Source of the DNA: Cloacibacillus evryensis DSM 19522
GTDB taxonomy: Bacteria > Synergistota > Synergistia > Synergistales > Synergistaceae
Direction of reading: 5' to 3'
NCBI RefSeq assembly: GCF_000585335.1
Contig: NZ_KK073872.1
Location: forward strand, 192,001-256,000
Length of the DNA: 64,000 bases
Shown: positions 41,249-48,934 of the stretch, in pieces
Layout of the letters: every line of letters starts with the position of its first letter
How positions within the stretch are numbered: the stretch's first letter is position 1
Notes under the pieces: generated by a model
Seen by the model: only the letters and a program-made list of their open reading frames with translations
Told to the model about the DNA's origin: nothing
The model's database searches: none
Made by a program: the position numbers and the translations under genes

Positions 41249-42178
41249 CTATTCCCTGTCTTCCCTTCTGAACGGGACCCCCAGCGCCGCCGGAGCGCCC
41301 AGGAGCCGCCCCTTGCCGGCCCTGACAGAGACGATCGTAAGTACGATTATAGTCATAATGTACGGCAACGTCATAAGCAAAGAGGTCGAAATTGTGGAGC
41401 CCATCGCCTGCAGCCGCAGCTGCAGCGCCTCGACGCCTCCGAAGAGGTAGGCTCCCAGCGCCGCGCGCGCCGGATTCCAAAGGCCGAAGATCACGAGGGC
41501 CACAGCGATCCAGCCGCGTCCGGCTGTCATCCCCTCTATCCACATCTGGGCATAGACCACGGAGAGATACCCGCCGCCGACGCCGGCCAGCCCGCCGCCG
41601 AAGACGCAGTAAAAATAGCGCAGCTTCGTGACGGAGAGCCCCATCGCGTCAGCCGCGCGCGGGTTCTCCCCCACGGCGCGCAGGTTGAGCCCCGGGCGTG
41701 TAAAAAAGATGAACCAGCAGAGAAACACTACGAGGATGTATGAGAGGTAGACCATCGCGTTATGCTGGAAGAATATCGGCCCGATAAAAGGAATGTCCGC
41801 GAGCAGCGGCAAATTCATCTGTTTCATGCCCTGTATCGTCTGCCCTATCGCCGAGCGCCCCATGAGGGCGGAGAGGCCGTAACCGGTAAGCACCATCGCG
41901 AGGCCGCTCACGACCTGATTACACATCAGCGTTATACAAAGGAAGGCGTGTATCAGCGTTATCGCGCAGCCCGCCGCGAAAGAGGCGGCGATGCCGAACC
42001 AGGGATCGCCCGTTGCCATCGTCACGGCAAAACCGGCGTAGGCGCCGACGAGCATGATGCCCTCAAGCCCAAGATTCATTACGCCCGCCCGCTCCGAAAC
42101 GACCTCTCCGAGAGAGGCGTAAAGCACCGGGGTCCCGCTTCTCACCGCCGCCGCAAGCACCACTGTCAGAAATTCCAT
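41249..42178 (-). CDS. ABC transporter permease, nucleoside/BMP type (second subunit)
   Basis: Inner-membrane permease of 309 residues with about nine hydrophobic segments, related to YufQ/NupQ and BMP-type nucleoside importers. Conserved LGEVVSERAGVMNLGLEGIM near the N-terminus and AVGENPRAADAMGLSV as the cytoplasmic coupling region contacting the ATPase. It shares one base with the stop/start junction of the upstream permease gene (TAATG). No ATPase or lipoprotein gene is adjacent. Confidence 0.9.
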   Translation of the reverse strand: MEFLTVVLAAAVRSGTPVLYASLGEVVSERAGVMNLGLEGIMLVGAYAGFAVTMATGDPWFGIAASFAAGCAITLIHAFLCITLMCNQVVSGLAMVLTGYGLSALMGRSAIGQTIQGMKQMNLPLLADIPFIGPIFFQHNAMVYLSYILVVFLCWFIFFTRPGLNLRAVGENPRAADAMGLSVTKLRYFYCVFGGGLAGVGGGYLSVVYAQMWIEGMTAGRGWIAVALVIFGLWNPARAALGAYLFGGVEALQLRLQAMGSTISTSLLMTLPYIMTIIVLTIVSVRAGKGRLLGAPAALGVPFRREDRE

Positions 42179-43281
42179 TACGCTTTCCCCCTCCCGCCGT
42201 CAAGAGCGGAGCTCTCCTTTTCAACATGGACCATCGATATCTTAAAGCGCGAAAGGGTCTCGGCGGCAAGCACGGAAAACAGTATCAGCCCCTGCAATAT
42301 CTGGAGGCTCGCCAGCGGCAGTCCCATGACCACCTGCAGCGTATCGCCGCCGACGAGCAGCACGCCCATGAGGAAGGCGACAAGCGGCACATAGATCGGA
42401 GAGAGCCGCGCGAGCCAGGCGACGAGGATACCGGTGTATCCGTAGCCCATCGAAAAACCGCGGCTCATGCGCCCGTACAGCCCCGCCATTTCGCTCATTC
42501 CCGCAAGCCCCGCCACCGCGCCGCCGATAAAGGTGACGAGGAGGATGTTCCTTGAGATATTTATGCCGGCGTAACGCGCCGCGCGCGGGTTTTCTCCGAT
42601 CACGGATATCTCGTAACCCCACTTGCTGCGCTTCAATATGACCTGAAAGACCAGCGCGACGGCGAGGGCGATAAAAATACCGCCGTGGATGCGCGTATTG
42701 CCAAATATCCAGAGGCGCGCCGCCTCGGGAAAGTTAGGCGTGAAGGGAAAGCCCATACTCATCGGGTCTTTCCACGGGCCGTAGATGAAATACTCGCTGA
42801 GGTTTATGCCGATATAGTTGAGCATCAGCGTCGTGATCGTCTCATTGACATTCCACCGCGCGCGCAGAAAGCCGGCGAGCATGCACCACAGTCCGCCGGC
42901 AACGGCTCCGGCGGCGGACATCATCACGAACATGACGGCCCAATTGTCAACAAAGAAATAACGGACGACGGCGACGGTGGCGATGGCCCCGAGACATAGC
43001 TGCCCCTCCCCGCCGATGTTCCAGATAAGCATTTTGTAGCAGATCAAACCTCCGAGCGCCGTCAGAGTGAGCGGTATGGCCTTGGTGACGATCTCGCTGA
43101 GTCCGTAGCTGCTTCCGAGCGCCCCTTTGATCACCTCTTGATAGGCCCGCAGCGGGTCCACGCCAAGACATGCAAAAAGCACCCCGCCCGCGAAAAGCCC
43201 GAAGATGACCGCCGCGACGGGAATGAGGACGTTCACCCAAGGGGGATTGTAAAGACGCGGTTCAAATCTCAGTCGAATCAT
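42178..43281 (-). CDS. ABC transporter permease, nucleoside/BMP type (first subunit)
   Basis: Inner-membrane permease of about 367 residues, related to YufP/NupP. Conserved AIPLTLTALGGLICYKMLIWNIG-type core (near residue 70) and VIGENPRAARYAGINIS as the coupling loop. GGAGG lies seven bases upstream of ATG 43281, which is preferred to the GTG at 43284. In most genomes these two permeases follow a BMP-family lipoprotein and a duplicated-domain ATPase; here the upstream neighbour is repeat DNA and a YitT gene. Confidence 0.9.
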   Translation of the reverse strand: MIRLRFEPRLYNPPWVNVLIPVAAVIFGLFAGGVLFACLGVDPLRAYQEVIKGALGSSYGLSEIVTKAIPLTLTALGGLICYKMLIWNIGGEGQLCLGAIATVAVVRYFFVDNWAVMFVMMSAAGAVAGGLWCMLAGFLRARWNVNETITTLMLNYIGINLSEYFIYGPWKDPMSMGFPFTPNFPEAARLWIFGNTRIHGGIFIALAVALVFQVILKRSKWGYEISVIGENPRAARYAGINISRNILLVTFIGGAVAGLAGMSEMAGLYGRMSRGFSMGYGYTGILVAWLARLSPIYVPLVAFLMGVLLVGGDTLQVVMGLPLASLQILQGLILFSVLAAETLSRFKISMVHVEKESSALDGGRGKA

Positions 43282-43358
43282 CACAAAGCCTCCAGATCAC
43301 AGATATATAACTGTATGATTATAACATTTCACAGACCGATCCGGCGCCCGCGCAAGCC

Positions 43359-43555
43359 TAAACGCCGATCTACGTCTGGCGAGGGGAAAATAAACAGCGA
43401 TTTAGCGCCCTTCCGTCGCTCCGGCCTCCGAGCCGGAGCCGGGTGGCGTTGGTTTTTGCTTTACAATCGATGTTGGAACAAACCTGAAGCCACTGGATGC
43501 CGGGTCAAGCCCGGCATGACAAGATAAATCGCGGTTTATCTTTCCCCGCAATCGC
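43359..43555. repeat. RPT2 copy A: second inverted-tip element, fused to RPT1 copy 2
   Basis: Starts with an RPT1-like tip (TAAACGCCGATCTAC) and ATAAACAGCGATTTA (43390-43404), ends with TAAATCGCGGTTTATC (43525-43540) and the AATCGC lead-in to RPT1, so the ends are inverted copies of one another. Inside are the hairpins GCTCCGGC/GCCGGAGC (near 43418-43439) and TGCCGGG/CCCGGCA (43498-43517). About 150 bp between the inner tips. No coding sequence. Confidence 0.75.
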
Positions 43556-43685
43556 GTAAATCGGCGTTTAGACGTGCGAATAACGAAATAACCGAGGGCC
43601 TGCCAAGCGGAGGCGCACTAGTGTGCGGTGAGCATTGGCAGGCCCTCGGTTATGAAGTTAGTCGTGCGTATAAACGCCGATTTAT
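43556..43685 (-). repeat. RPT1 copy 2
   Basis: Tips GTAAATCGGCGTTTA (43556-43570) and its complement ending 43684/43685. Perfect 19-bp stem ATAACCGAGGGCCTGCCAA (43588-43606) with 43635-43653. The apical stem is CGCAC/GTGCG instead of CCGTAT/ATACGG, so pairing is kept while the sequence differs from other copies. It touches the stop codon (43685-43687) of the YitT gene. Confidence 0.9.
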
Positions 43686-44587
43686 CAGATGTTGCGCCAG
43701 CGCTTAAACCCCTTGCCGACCACTTCGTTGGCTTCGGTGACGACCATGAACGAGCCGGGGAAATGTTCGGCGAGGAAACGTTTGAGCTCAACCACCTGCC
43801 GCGGCATCAGCAGGCACATTATCGTGAAGCCGTCGCGGCGCTTGTAGCCTCCCTCGCTTGACAGCAGCGTGCAGCCGCGGCCAAGCTTTCTGTTGATGAA
43901 TTCAACTACGGCGTCGGTGTTGGAGGCGACGATGAAGACGAGGCGGCGCTTGTCGAAAGAGGCAAGTACGCTGTCCATCGTCATGCCGCAGATGTAGCAG
44001 GAGATAAATCCGTACATCACCTTTTCCAGGCCGATGACGCTGAAGGAAACGGCGAGGATGACCATGTTGAAGTAGAAGCTGAGCCGCCCCACCTCCATGC
44101 CGTAGCGTTTTTTAAGCACGGTGATCGCGATATCGAGGCCGCCGGCGCTGATGCCCTCACGGTAGAGCAGGCCGATGCCGAGTCCTTTGATCACGCCGCC
44201 GGCCACCGCGACAAGGAAGATGTCGTCCATCATCGGGAAGCTGATGGTCTGGAGCAGATCGAGTACCGCCGAAAGCACGAAAGCGTTGATGACCGTCCAT
44301 ATAAGGAAGCGCTTGGAGAGTGTTTTCGCGCCCCATATCAGCAGGATGATATTCAATATCAGCAGGACATAGGCGGGGTTGAACCCCAGAGTGTATTTAA
44401 GCAGCACCGCGATGCCCATGACGCCCTGGTCGGCAAATTTATATGGTATGGTAAATCCGACGACGCCCACCGCGTAGATGACGATGGCGGCCATGGATAT
44501 CAGCATGGTCTTCCACTCGGAGAAGAACAAAAGCTGCGCCTTCCTGTAGAGATGTTTCCATTTTATTTGATCGATCCTGTATTCCAT
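43685..44587 (-). CDS. YitT-family membrane protein
   Basis: Inner-membrane protein of about 300 residues: six hydrophobic segments (from MLISMAAIVIYAVGVVGFTI) and a C-terminal DUF2179 domain (about residues 220-300, KRRLVFIVASNTDAVVEFI, RGCTLLSSEGGYKRR). The family is widespread and its function is not established. ATG 44587 has AGGAG upstream, so the longer frame from 44611 is rejected. Its stop codon abuts RPT1 copy 2. Confidence 0.9.
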   Translation of the reverse strand: MEYRIDQIKWKHLYRKAQLLFFSEWKTMLISMAAIVIYAVGVVGFTIPYKFADQGVMGIAVLLKYTLGFNPAYVLLILNIILLIWGAKTLSKRFLIWTVINAFVLSAVLDLLQTISFPMMDDIFLVAVAGGVIKGLGIGLLYREGISAGGLDIAITVLKKRYGMEVGRLSFYFNMVILAVSFSVIGLEKVMYGFISCYICGMTMDSVLASFDKRRLVFIVASNTDAVVEFINRKLGRGCTLLSSEGGYKRRDGFTIMCLLMPRQVVELKRFLAEHFPGSFMVVTEANEVVGKGFKRWRNI

Positions 44588-44775
44588 TTCTATTCTCCTC
44601 GCTGAACTCACTTACTACGGCCTATTATATCCGATTTACCGTTTTTATTTACTATTACCAGTCATCTTTTACAACCCGCCGTTTTACTATAAAGAATTTA
44701 TATCTTTCGCCAATTAAGGTATTGCATGCTGTGATAAAATGTATTGTGGAAATTATTTTGGCAGGAGGAATAGAA

Positions 44776-45210
44776 ATGGCGGCACCTATGCAGATAAGCC
44801 TCGAAGAGATCATCTCAATGCTCCTTCAGCGCGTTGAATCTCTCTCCGCGAGCGACGAGAACAGCAAGACAAAGCAGAATATCATAAACAGGGTCCTCTA
44901 TAAGAAGGGCATTCTTACGGACGAGGATATTCTCGACTCCGTCAAAGAGGAGTACCGTATGCTCAAGGAGCTTGGCGTGATACAGTCCGAGCCCGACGAC
45001 GCGATGTACAAGACGATCACGGACGGCGTCCTCCAGTGGATCAAGGGCGATGTAGACGGCATCAAGCAGTCGATGGCCGATTACGAAAAGAAGCTTCAGG
45101 AATACGCCCGCGAAGAGGCCTCCAAGAAACCGAAGATCGAGGTCGCCGGCGCCAACGTGCTGAACCAGCTCGACGCGGCGGCAAACAAAAAAGGCAAACT
45201 GATCATCTAA
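44776..45210 (+). CDS. Small cytoplasmic protein of unknown function
   Basis: Protein of 144 residues that I do not recognise. It is acidic, helical and without a signal peptide or membrane segment. A DEDILDSVKEEYRMLKELG stretch and a lysine-rich C-terminus (EEASKKPKIEVAGANVLNQL) suggest helices that may interact with a partner. GGAGGAA lies six bases upstream of ATG 44776, a strong ribosome site, and supports a real gene; the in-frame ATG at 44722 is rejected. Its stop is directly followed by RPT2-type tip sequence. Confidence 0.75.
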   Translation: MAAPMQISLEEIISMLLQRVESLSASDENSKTKQNIINRVLYKKGILTDEDILDSVKEEYRMLKELGVIQSEPDDAMYKTITDGVLQWIKGDVDGIKQSMADYEKKLQEYAREEASKKPKIEVAGANVLNQLDAAANKKGKLII

Positions 45211-45275
45211 AAACCGCGGTTTATCTTCCACTCCCAATCGCGTAAATCGCAGTTTATCTTTTCCCCGCCCGAAGG
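45211..45275. repeat. Two RPT2-type tips in tandem beside RPT1 copy 3
   Basis: CCGCGGTTTATCTTCC then AATCGCGTAAATCGCAGTTT and ATCTTTTCCCCGCCC: two degenerate copies of the lead-in sequence seen at the other loci, starting 2 bp after the stop of the small unknown gene. Confidence 0.6.
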
Positions 45276-45547
45276 AAATCGGCGTTTATAAGCAGTGAAC
45301 CAAAACGCCGGTTTTGCGTTTTGTGTGAATCGCTTAATTTGTTCACCAGACGTGCCGGATGCTAAATAACTTTGGGGTCTGCGCCCGGAGCCGTATATTA
45401 ATACGGCGATTGCAAGGCAATGTTCCCCGCCATTGGCGGGGAACTCTTTCAAATTATCCATATTGCCGCAGCATGCGGGTGCGTTTGCCGCAGGACGCCA
45501 GACCCCGAAGTTATGACGCAGACGGCGCGTCTAAACGCCGATTTACA
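45276..45547 (-). repeat. RPT1 copy 3, enlarged by two insertions
   Basis: Tips AAATCGGCGTTTA (45276-45288) and TAAACGCCGATTTAC (45533-45547). The arms ATAACTTTGGGGTCTG (45366-45381) and its partner near 45500-45515 pair with one wobble, and the apical CCGTAT/ATACGG is present. An extra segment of about 60 bp sits between the left tip and GACGTGCC, and an extra segment of about 85-90 bp sits beside the apical stem (with GTTCCCCGCC/GGCGGGGAAC, 45422-45444). The element supplies the TAA stop codon of the universal stress protein gene. Confidence 0.85.
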
Positions 45548-46007
45548 TGTGGCGATAGAGAAAAACCGAACACTTCGCCTGATTTACGACCTTCAGCGCG
45601 GTGCTGCCGAGGATCACGCGTTCGAGCGTCGTGTAGCCCTTGTTTCCGATCACGATGATGTCATAGCGGTCACTGTCGGCGACGCGCACGATCTCGCTTC
45701 CGGGGTTGTCCGCCACGTTTACGCGGATGTCGTATTTATGGCCGTCAGGCAGAGCGCCATACTTTGCCTTGATTTCGTCTGTCAGCTTGTTGACCTCCTG
45801 GGAGGCCGCCTCTCTGACCTTCTCCTCCGTTTTGCGGGCATCCGGCGTGATGTAAAAATGCATGTTATAGCCCTCGAGCGGAGAGGCCATCGCGGGAACA
45901 ATGTGAAGGAAGGTTACGTCCGCCCCCAGCCTCTGCGCGTAATGATAGCCGTTAAAGGCCGCCTCACGGCCGACGGGGCTGAAATCCACTGCGATCAACA
46001 TTTTCAT
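45543..46007 (-). CDS. Universal stress protein (UspA family)
   Basis: Cytoplasmic protein of 154 residues. N-terminal KMLIAVDFSPVGREAAF, and the ATP-binding motif G-x2-G-x9-G-S/T is present as GNKGYTTLERVILGSTA, so it should bind ATP. Such proteins rise in stasis and stress. The stop codon (TAA, 45543-45545) lies within the tip of RPT1 copy 3: the element either inserted at this exact point or replaced the original 3' end. The gene is divergent from the comB-like gene. Confidence 0.92.
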   Translation of the reverse strand: MKMLIAVDFSPVGREAAFNGYHYAQRLGADVTFLHIVPAMASPLEGYNMHFYITPDARKTEEKVREAASQEVNKLTDEIKAKYGALPDGHKYDIRVNVADNPGSEIVRVADSDRYDIIVIGNKGYTTLERVILGSTALKVVNQAKCSVFLYRHM

Positions 46008-46114
46008 AATAAACTATTCCCTCCTCTGTCTTATTTTTGCGTTTCTATTATAATCTTTTATTGGTGCTTTGCATTGATTGATATTATCGATAAAAATGGC
46101 GGAGGATTGGTCAG

Positions 46115-46855
46115 TTGAAATACATATTTGATGTTGCGTTTCTTCCCAGCGAGGTTTTGAAGGAGCATGATGTGCGGGTAGTCGTCGACCTCCTGCGCGC
46201 GACCACACAGATCACTACCTTTTTCGACGGCGGCGGCAATGTGCTCGTTCCGCTGAGAGACGTGGATGAGGCGTTCAGGATGAAAGAACGGCTTGGCGAG
46301 GAATGGAAGATCATGGGAGAACGCGGCGGCCTGCCGGCTCCGGGCTTTGATTTCGGAAATTCACCGCTTGAGCTGCTTGACGCCGGCGTTCCGGAATTTG
46401 CGATCATCACCACCTCAAACGGGACGCGCGCGCTGATGCGTGCCGCCGACGGCTGCGGGCGCGTGCTCGCGGGCTGCGCGCGCAACGCGGAGGCGGTCTG
46501 CTGGGACGCCATTTGTTCGGGGAAAAATATCGGGATCGTCTGCGCCGGACGCAACGGCGAATTTTCGCTTGAGGATACGGTCTGCGCGGGGATGCTGGTG
46601 GAGAAACTGCTGGCACTCGCCCCCGCTAACGGCGCGGAAGAGATGGAGCTCACCGACGGCGCGATGTCGGCGATGGCGCTCTGGCACAGCTTCGGCCCGG
46701 ATATCACGGCGGTATGTCAGGAATCGACGCACGGAAAGATCCTGTCGGGGCTCGGCTTTGACAACGACCTCTTCTTCTGCGGCGAGGTCGACGCAAGCTC
46801 CACGGTGCCGGTACTTAAAGATGTGGACGGCGTGCCGGCGCTGGTCGGCAGATAA
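46115..46855 (+). CDS. comB: ComB-like 2-phosphosulfolactate phosphatase
   Basis: Protein of 246 residues of the ComB family. VVVDLLRATTQITTFFDGG near the N-terminus is the metal/phosphate-binding signature, and ITTSNGTRALMRAADG and VCAGRNGEFSLEDTVCAG follow. ComB acts in coenzyme M synthesis in methanogens, but many bacteria without coenzyme M carry it, so the substrate here is open. It starts with TTG 46115, with GGAGG nine bases upstream. Confidence 0.85.
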   Translation: MKYIFDVAFLPSEVLKEHDVRVVVDLLRATTQITTFFDGGGNVLVPLRDVDEAFRMKERLGEEWKIMGERGGLPAPGFDFGNSPLELLDAGVPEFAIITTSNGTRALMRAADGCGRVLAGCARNAEAVCWDAICSGKNIGIVCAGRNGEFSLEDTVCAGMLVEKLLALAPANGAEEMELTDGAMSAMALWHSFGPDITAVCQESTHGKILSGLGFDNDLFFCGEVDASSTVPVLKDVDGVPALVGR

Positions 46856-47028
46856 GCGGCGACCCGGCGGAGGAGATGCGGAACCGTCCCTTTAATTTCC
46901 GGATGCCTCCGCGATGAAGGAGAAACGCCTTATCGGCAACAATCCGCTGAAGCTGACCGAAAAAGCGGTAAGAAGTATCTACGAACGGCCCCGGTGATAA
47001 GGACGCGTGCGGCTGGTGGGGTAACTTT

Positions 47029-48858
47029 TTACCCCTGACGGCCCTTCCAGTCGTTGACGGCGTCGATGAAGGCCTCTCCGTAGCGTTCGAGCTTTGCGGC
47101 GCCTACGCCCGGAACTTCGAGGAAGGTTTGCTCGTCCGTCGGCAGCATGTCGCAGATGGCTGAAAGCGTCCTGTCGGTGAAGACGACGTAGGGGGGAACG
47201 CCCTCTTCCGAGGCGATGGCGCGGCGCAGCGCGCGGAGCTCCTCAAATAGTTCGCTGCGGACGATCTCGACGTTCTTCGCCCTTTTCTTAAGGCGCTCCT
47301 CCTTTTGGGCCCGCTCTTCGGTGCGGCGCATGATGAGGGGCGTCGCGTCGCGCAGGAAGGGCATCGTGCGCTCCGTGAATGAGAGCACGGGGAAATCGCT
47401 GTTTTCCATCCGCAGGTAATTCTCCGAGATGAGGAAGTTGATCATCTCGCGCACGTTCTGGGCGCTATGCTCCTTGAGCAGCCCCCAGGTCGATATCTTA
47501 TCAAAGCCGAGCCGCCGCACCTCTTCGCGCTTCGAGCCCCGCAGCACGTTCACGAGCATCACGGTGCCGTATTTGCCGCCGCCGCTGGCCTGTGCCATGC
47601 GGTAGACGCAGGAGAGGATCTTCTGCGCGTCAAGCGTGATATCGACCCGTTCTATCTCATTCGTGCAGTTGCCGCAGGCGCTGCATTTCTCGGGAACGCC
47701 GCTTTCGCCGAAATATTTAAGGATATAGCCGCGCAGGCAGTCGTTCGTATGGCAGTAATCGACCATCGCCTGCAGCTTGCGGTAAGAGGCCGCGCGCGTC
47801 TCTTCCGGGCTCTGCGCGATGAAGAAGCGCGCCGTCATGATATCCTTCGAGCCATAGAAGAGTACGCAGTCGGCGGGCAGTCCGTCGCGCCCGGCCCTTC
47901 CCGCCTCCTGGTAATAGGCGTCGAGGTTCGAGGGCATGTTGTAGTGGATGACATAGCGCACGTTTGATTTGTCGATGCCCATGCCGAAGGCGTTGGTCGC
48001 GACCATTACGGCGGCGCGGTCATAGATGAAGGACTCCTGGTTCCGCCGCCGTTCTTCGTCGGAGAGCCCGGCGTGGTAGCGGACGGCGCTTATCCCGTGC
48101 CCGCGCAGCCGTTCGCATATTGTCTCGACATTTTTACGCGTCGAGGCGTAGACGATGCCGGATACGTCGGGAAACTGCCGGATATACTGCATCAGCGCGG
48201 CGTTCTTGTCGGCGGGATGCTCGACGTGGAAAAACAGGTTTTCACGGTCGAACCCCGTCGTCAGCGTGAAGGGCTCCCGCAGCGCGAGCTGTGAGATGAT
48301 GTCGTCGCGTACCTCGGGGGTGGCGGTCGCCGTGAAGGCGGCGACGGTGGGGCGTTTGGGCAGCGAGGCGATCACGGGGGCGATGTTGAGATACGACGGA
48401 CGGAAGTCATGTCCCCACTGGGAGACGCAGTGCGCCTCGTCGACGACGACGAGGCCGATCTCTATGGAGCGCAGGAACTCCGCGAAGCCCGCGCCCTCAA
48501 GCCGCTCCGGCGCGACGTAGAGCAGGCGCACCTGTCCCTGGCGCACGCCGCGGAAGATGTCGGACGCGCTTTCCCAGTCCATGGCGCTGTTTATCGAAGC
48601 GGCGCTGACTCCGTTCTGTATCAGGGAGTCCACCTGGTCTTTCATGAGCGATATCAGGGGGGAGATGATGACGGCGATGCCGCCGCTGAGAATTGCGGGG
48701 ATCTGATAGCAGAGGGATTTTCCCGCGCCCGTCGGCATGATGCCGAGCGCGTCGCGCCCCGAGGTGACGGCCTCGATTATCTCCTGCTGTCCCTTTCTGA
48801 AGGAACCGTAGCCAAATACCTTTTTTAAAACTTCAAGAGCCTGTTCTGTCTGTCCCAT
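47029..48858 (-). CDS. recQ: ATP-dependent DNA helicase RecQ
   Basis: 3'-5' DNA helicase of 609 residues for repair and recombination. Walker A IMPTGAGKSLCYQIPAI, DEAH box VVVDEAHCVSQWGHDFRP, helicase C-terminal domain with AFGMGIDKSNVRYVIHYN, zinc site (RGYILKYFGE to CSACGNC), winged-helix RQC and a C-terminal HRDC domain (about 530-605). Complete, of E. coli length. It is separated by 76 bp from the TPR gene, which lies upstream on the same strand. Confidence 0.95.
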   Translation of the reverse strand: MGQTEQALEVLKKVFGYGSFRKGQQEIIEAVTSGRDALGIMPTGAGKSLCYQIPAILSGGIAVIISPLISLMKDQVDSLIQNGVSAASINSAMDWESASDIFRGVRQGQVRLLYVAPERLEGAGFAEFLRSIEIGLVVVDEAHCVSQWGHDFRPSYLNIAPVIASLPKRPTVAAFTATATPEVRDDIISQLALREPFTLTTGFDRENLFFHVEHPADKNAALMQYIRQFPDVSGIVYASTRKNVETICERLRGHGISAVRYHAGLSDEERRRNQESFIYDRAAVMVATNAFGMGIDKSNVRYVIHYNMPSNLDAYYQEAGRAGRDGLPADCVLFYGSKDIMTARFFIAQSPEETRAASYRKLQAMVDYCHTNDCLRGYILKYFGESGVPEKCSACGNCTNEIERVDITLDAQKILSCVYRMAQASGGGKYGTVMLVNVLRGSKREEVRRLGFDKISTWGLLKEHSAQNVREMINFLISENYLRMENSDFPVLSFTERTMPFLRDATPLIMRRTEERAQKEERLKKRAKNVEIVRSELFEELRALRRAIASEEGVPPYVVFTDRTLSAICDMLPTDEQTFLEVPGVGAAKLERYGEAFIDAVNDWKGRQG

Positions 48859-48934
48859 ATATATCTAACCCTTCCTTGACACGGAAGAGTATAGCATAGT
48901 AAAAAGCGAAAGGGCCGTCCTCACAAGCCGTCTT

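Noticed and set aside
43556-43685. RPT1 as an ordinary MITE with a known transposase
   Set aside because: No transposase is in the window and I see no clear target-site duplication at the tips. Non-autonomous mobility is possible but not shown.
46914-46997. Short 27-codon frame between comB and recQ
   Set aside because: It has ATG and stop but no ribosome site and no recognisable protein; it could be a decayed remnant or chance.
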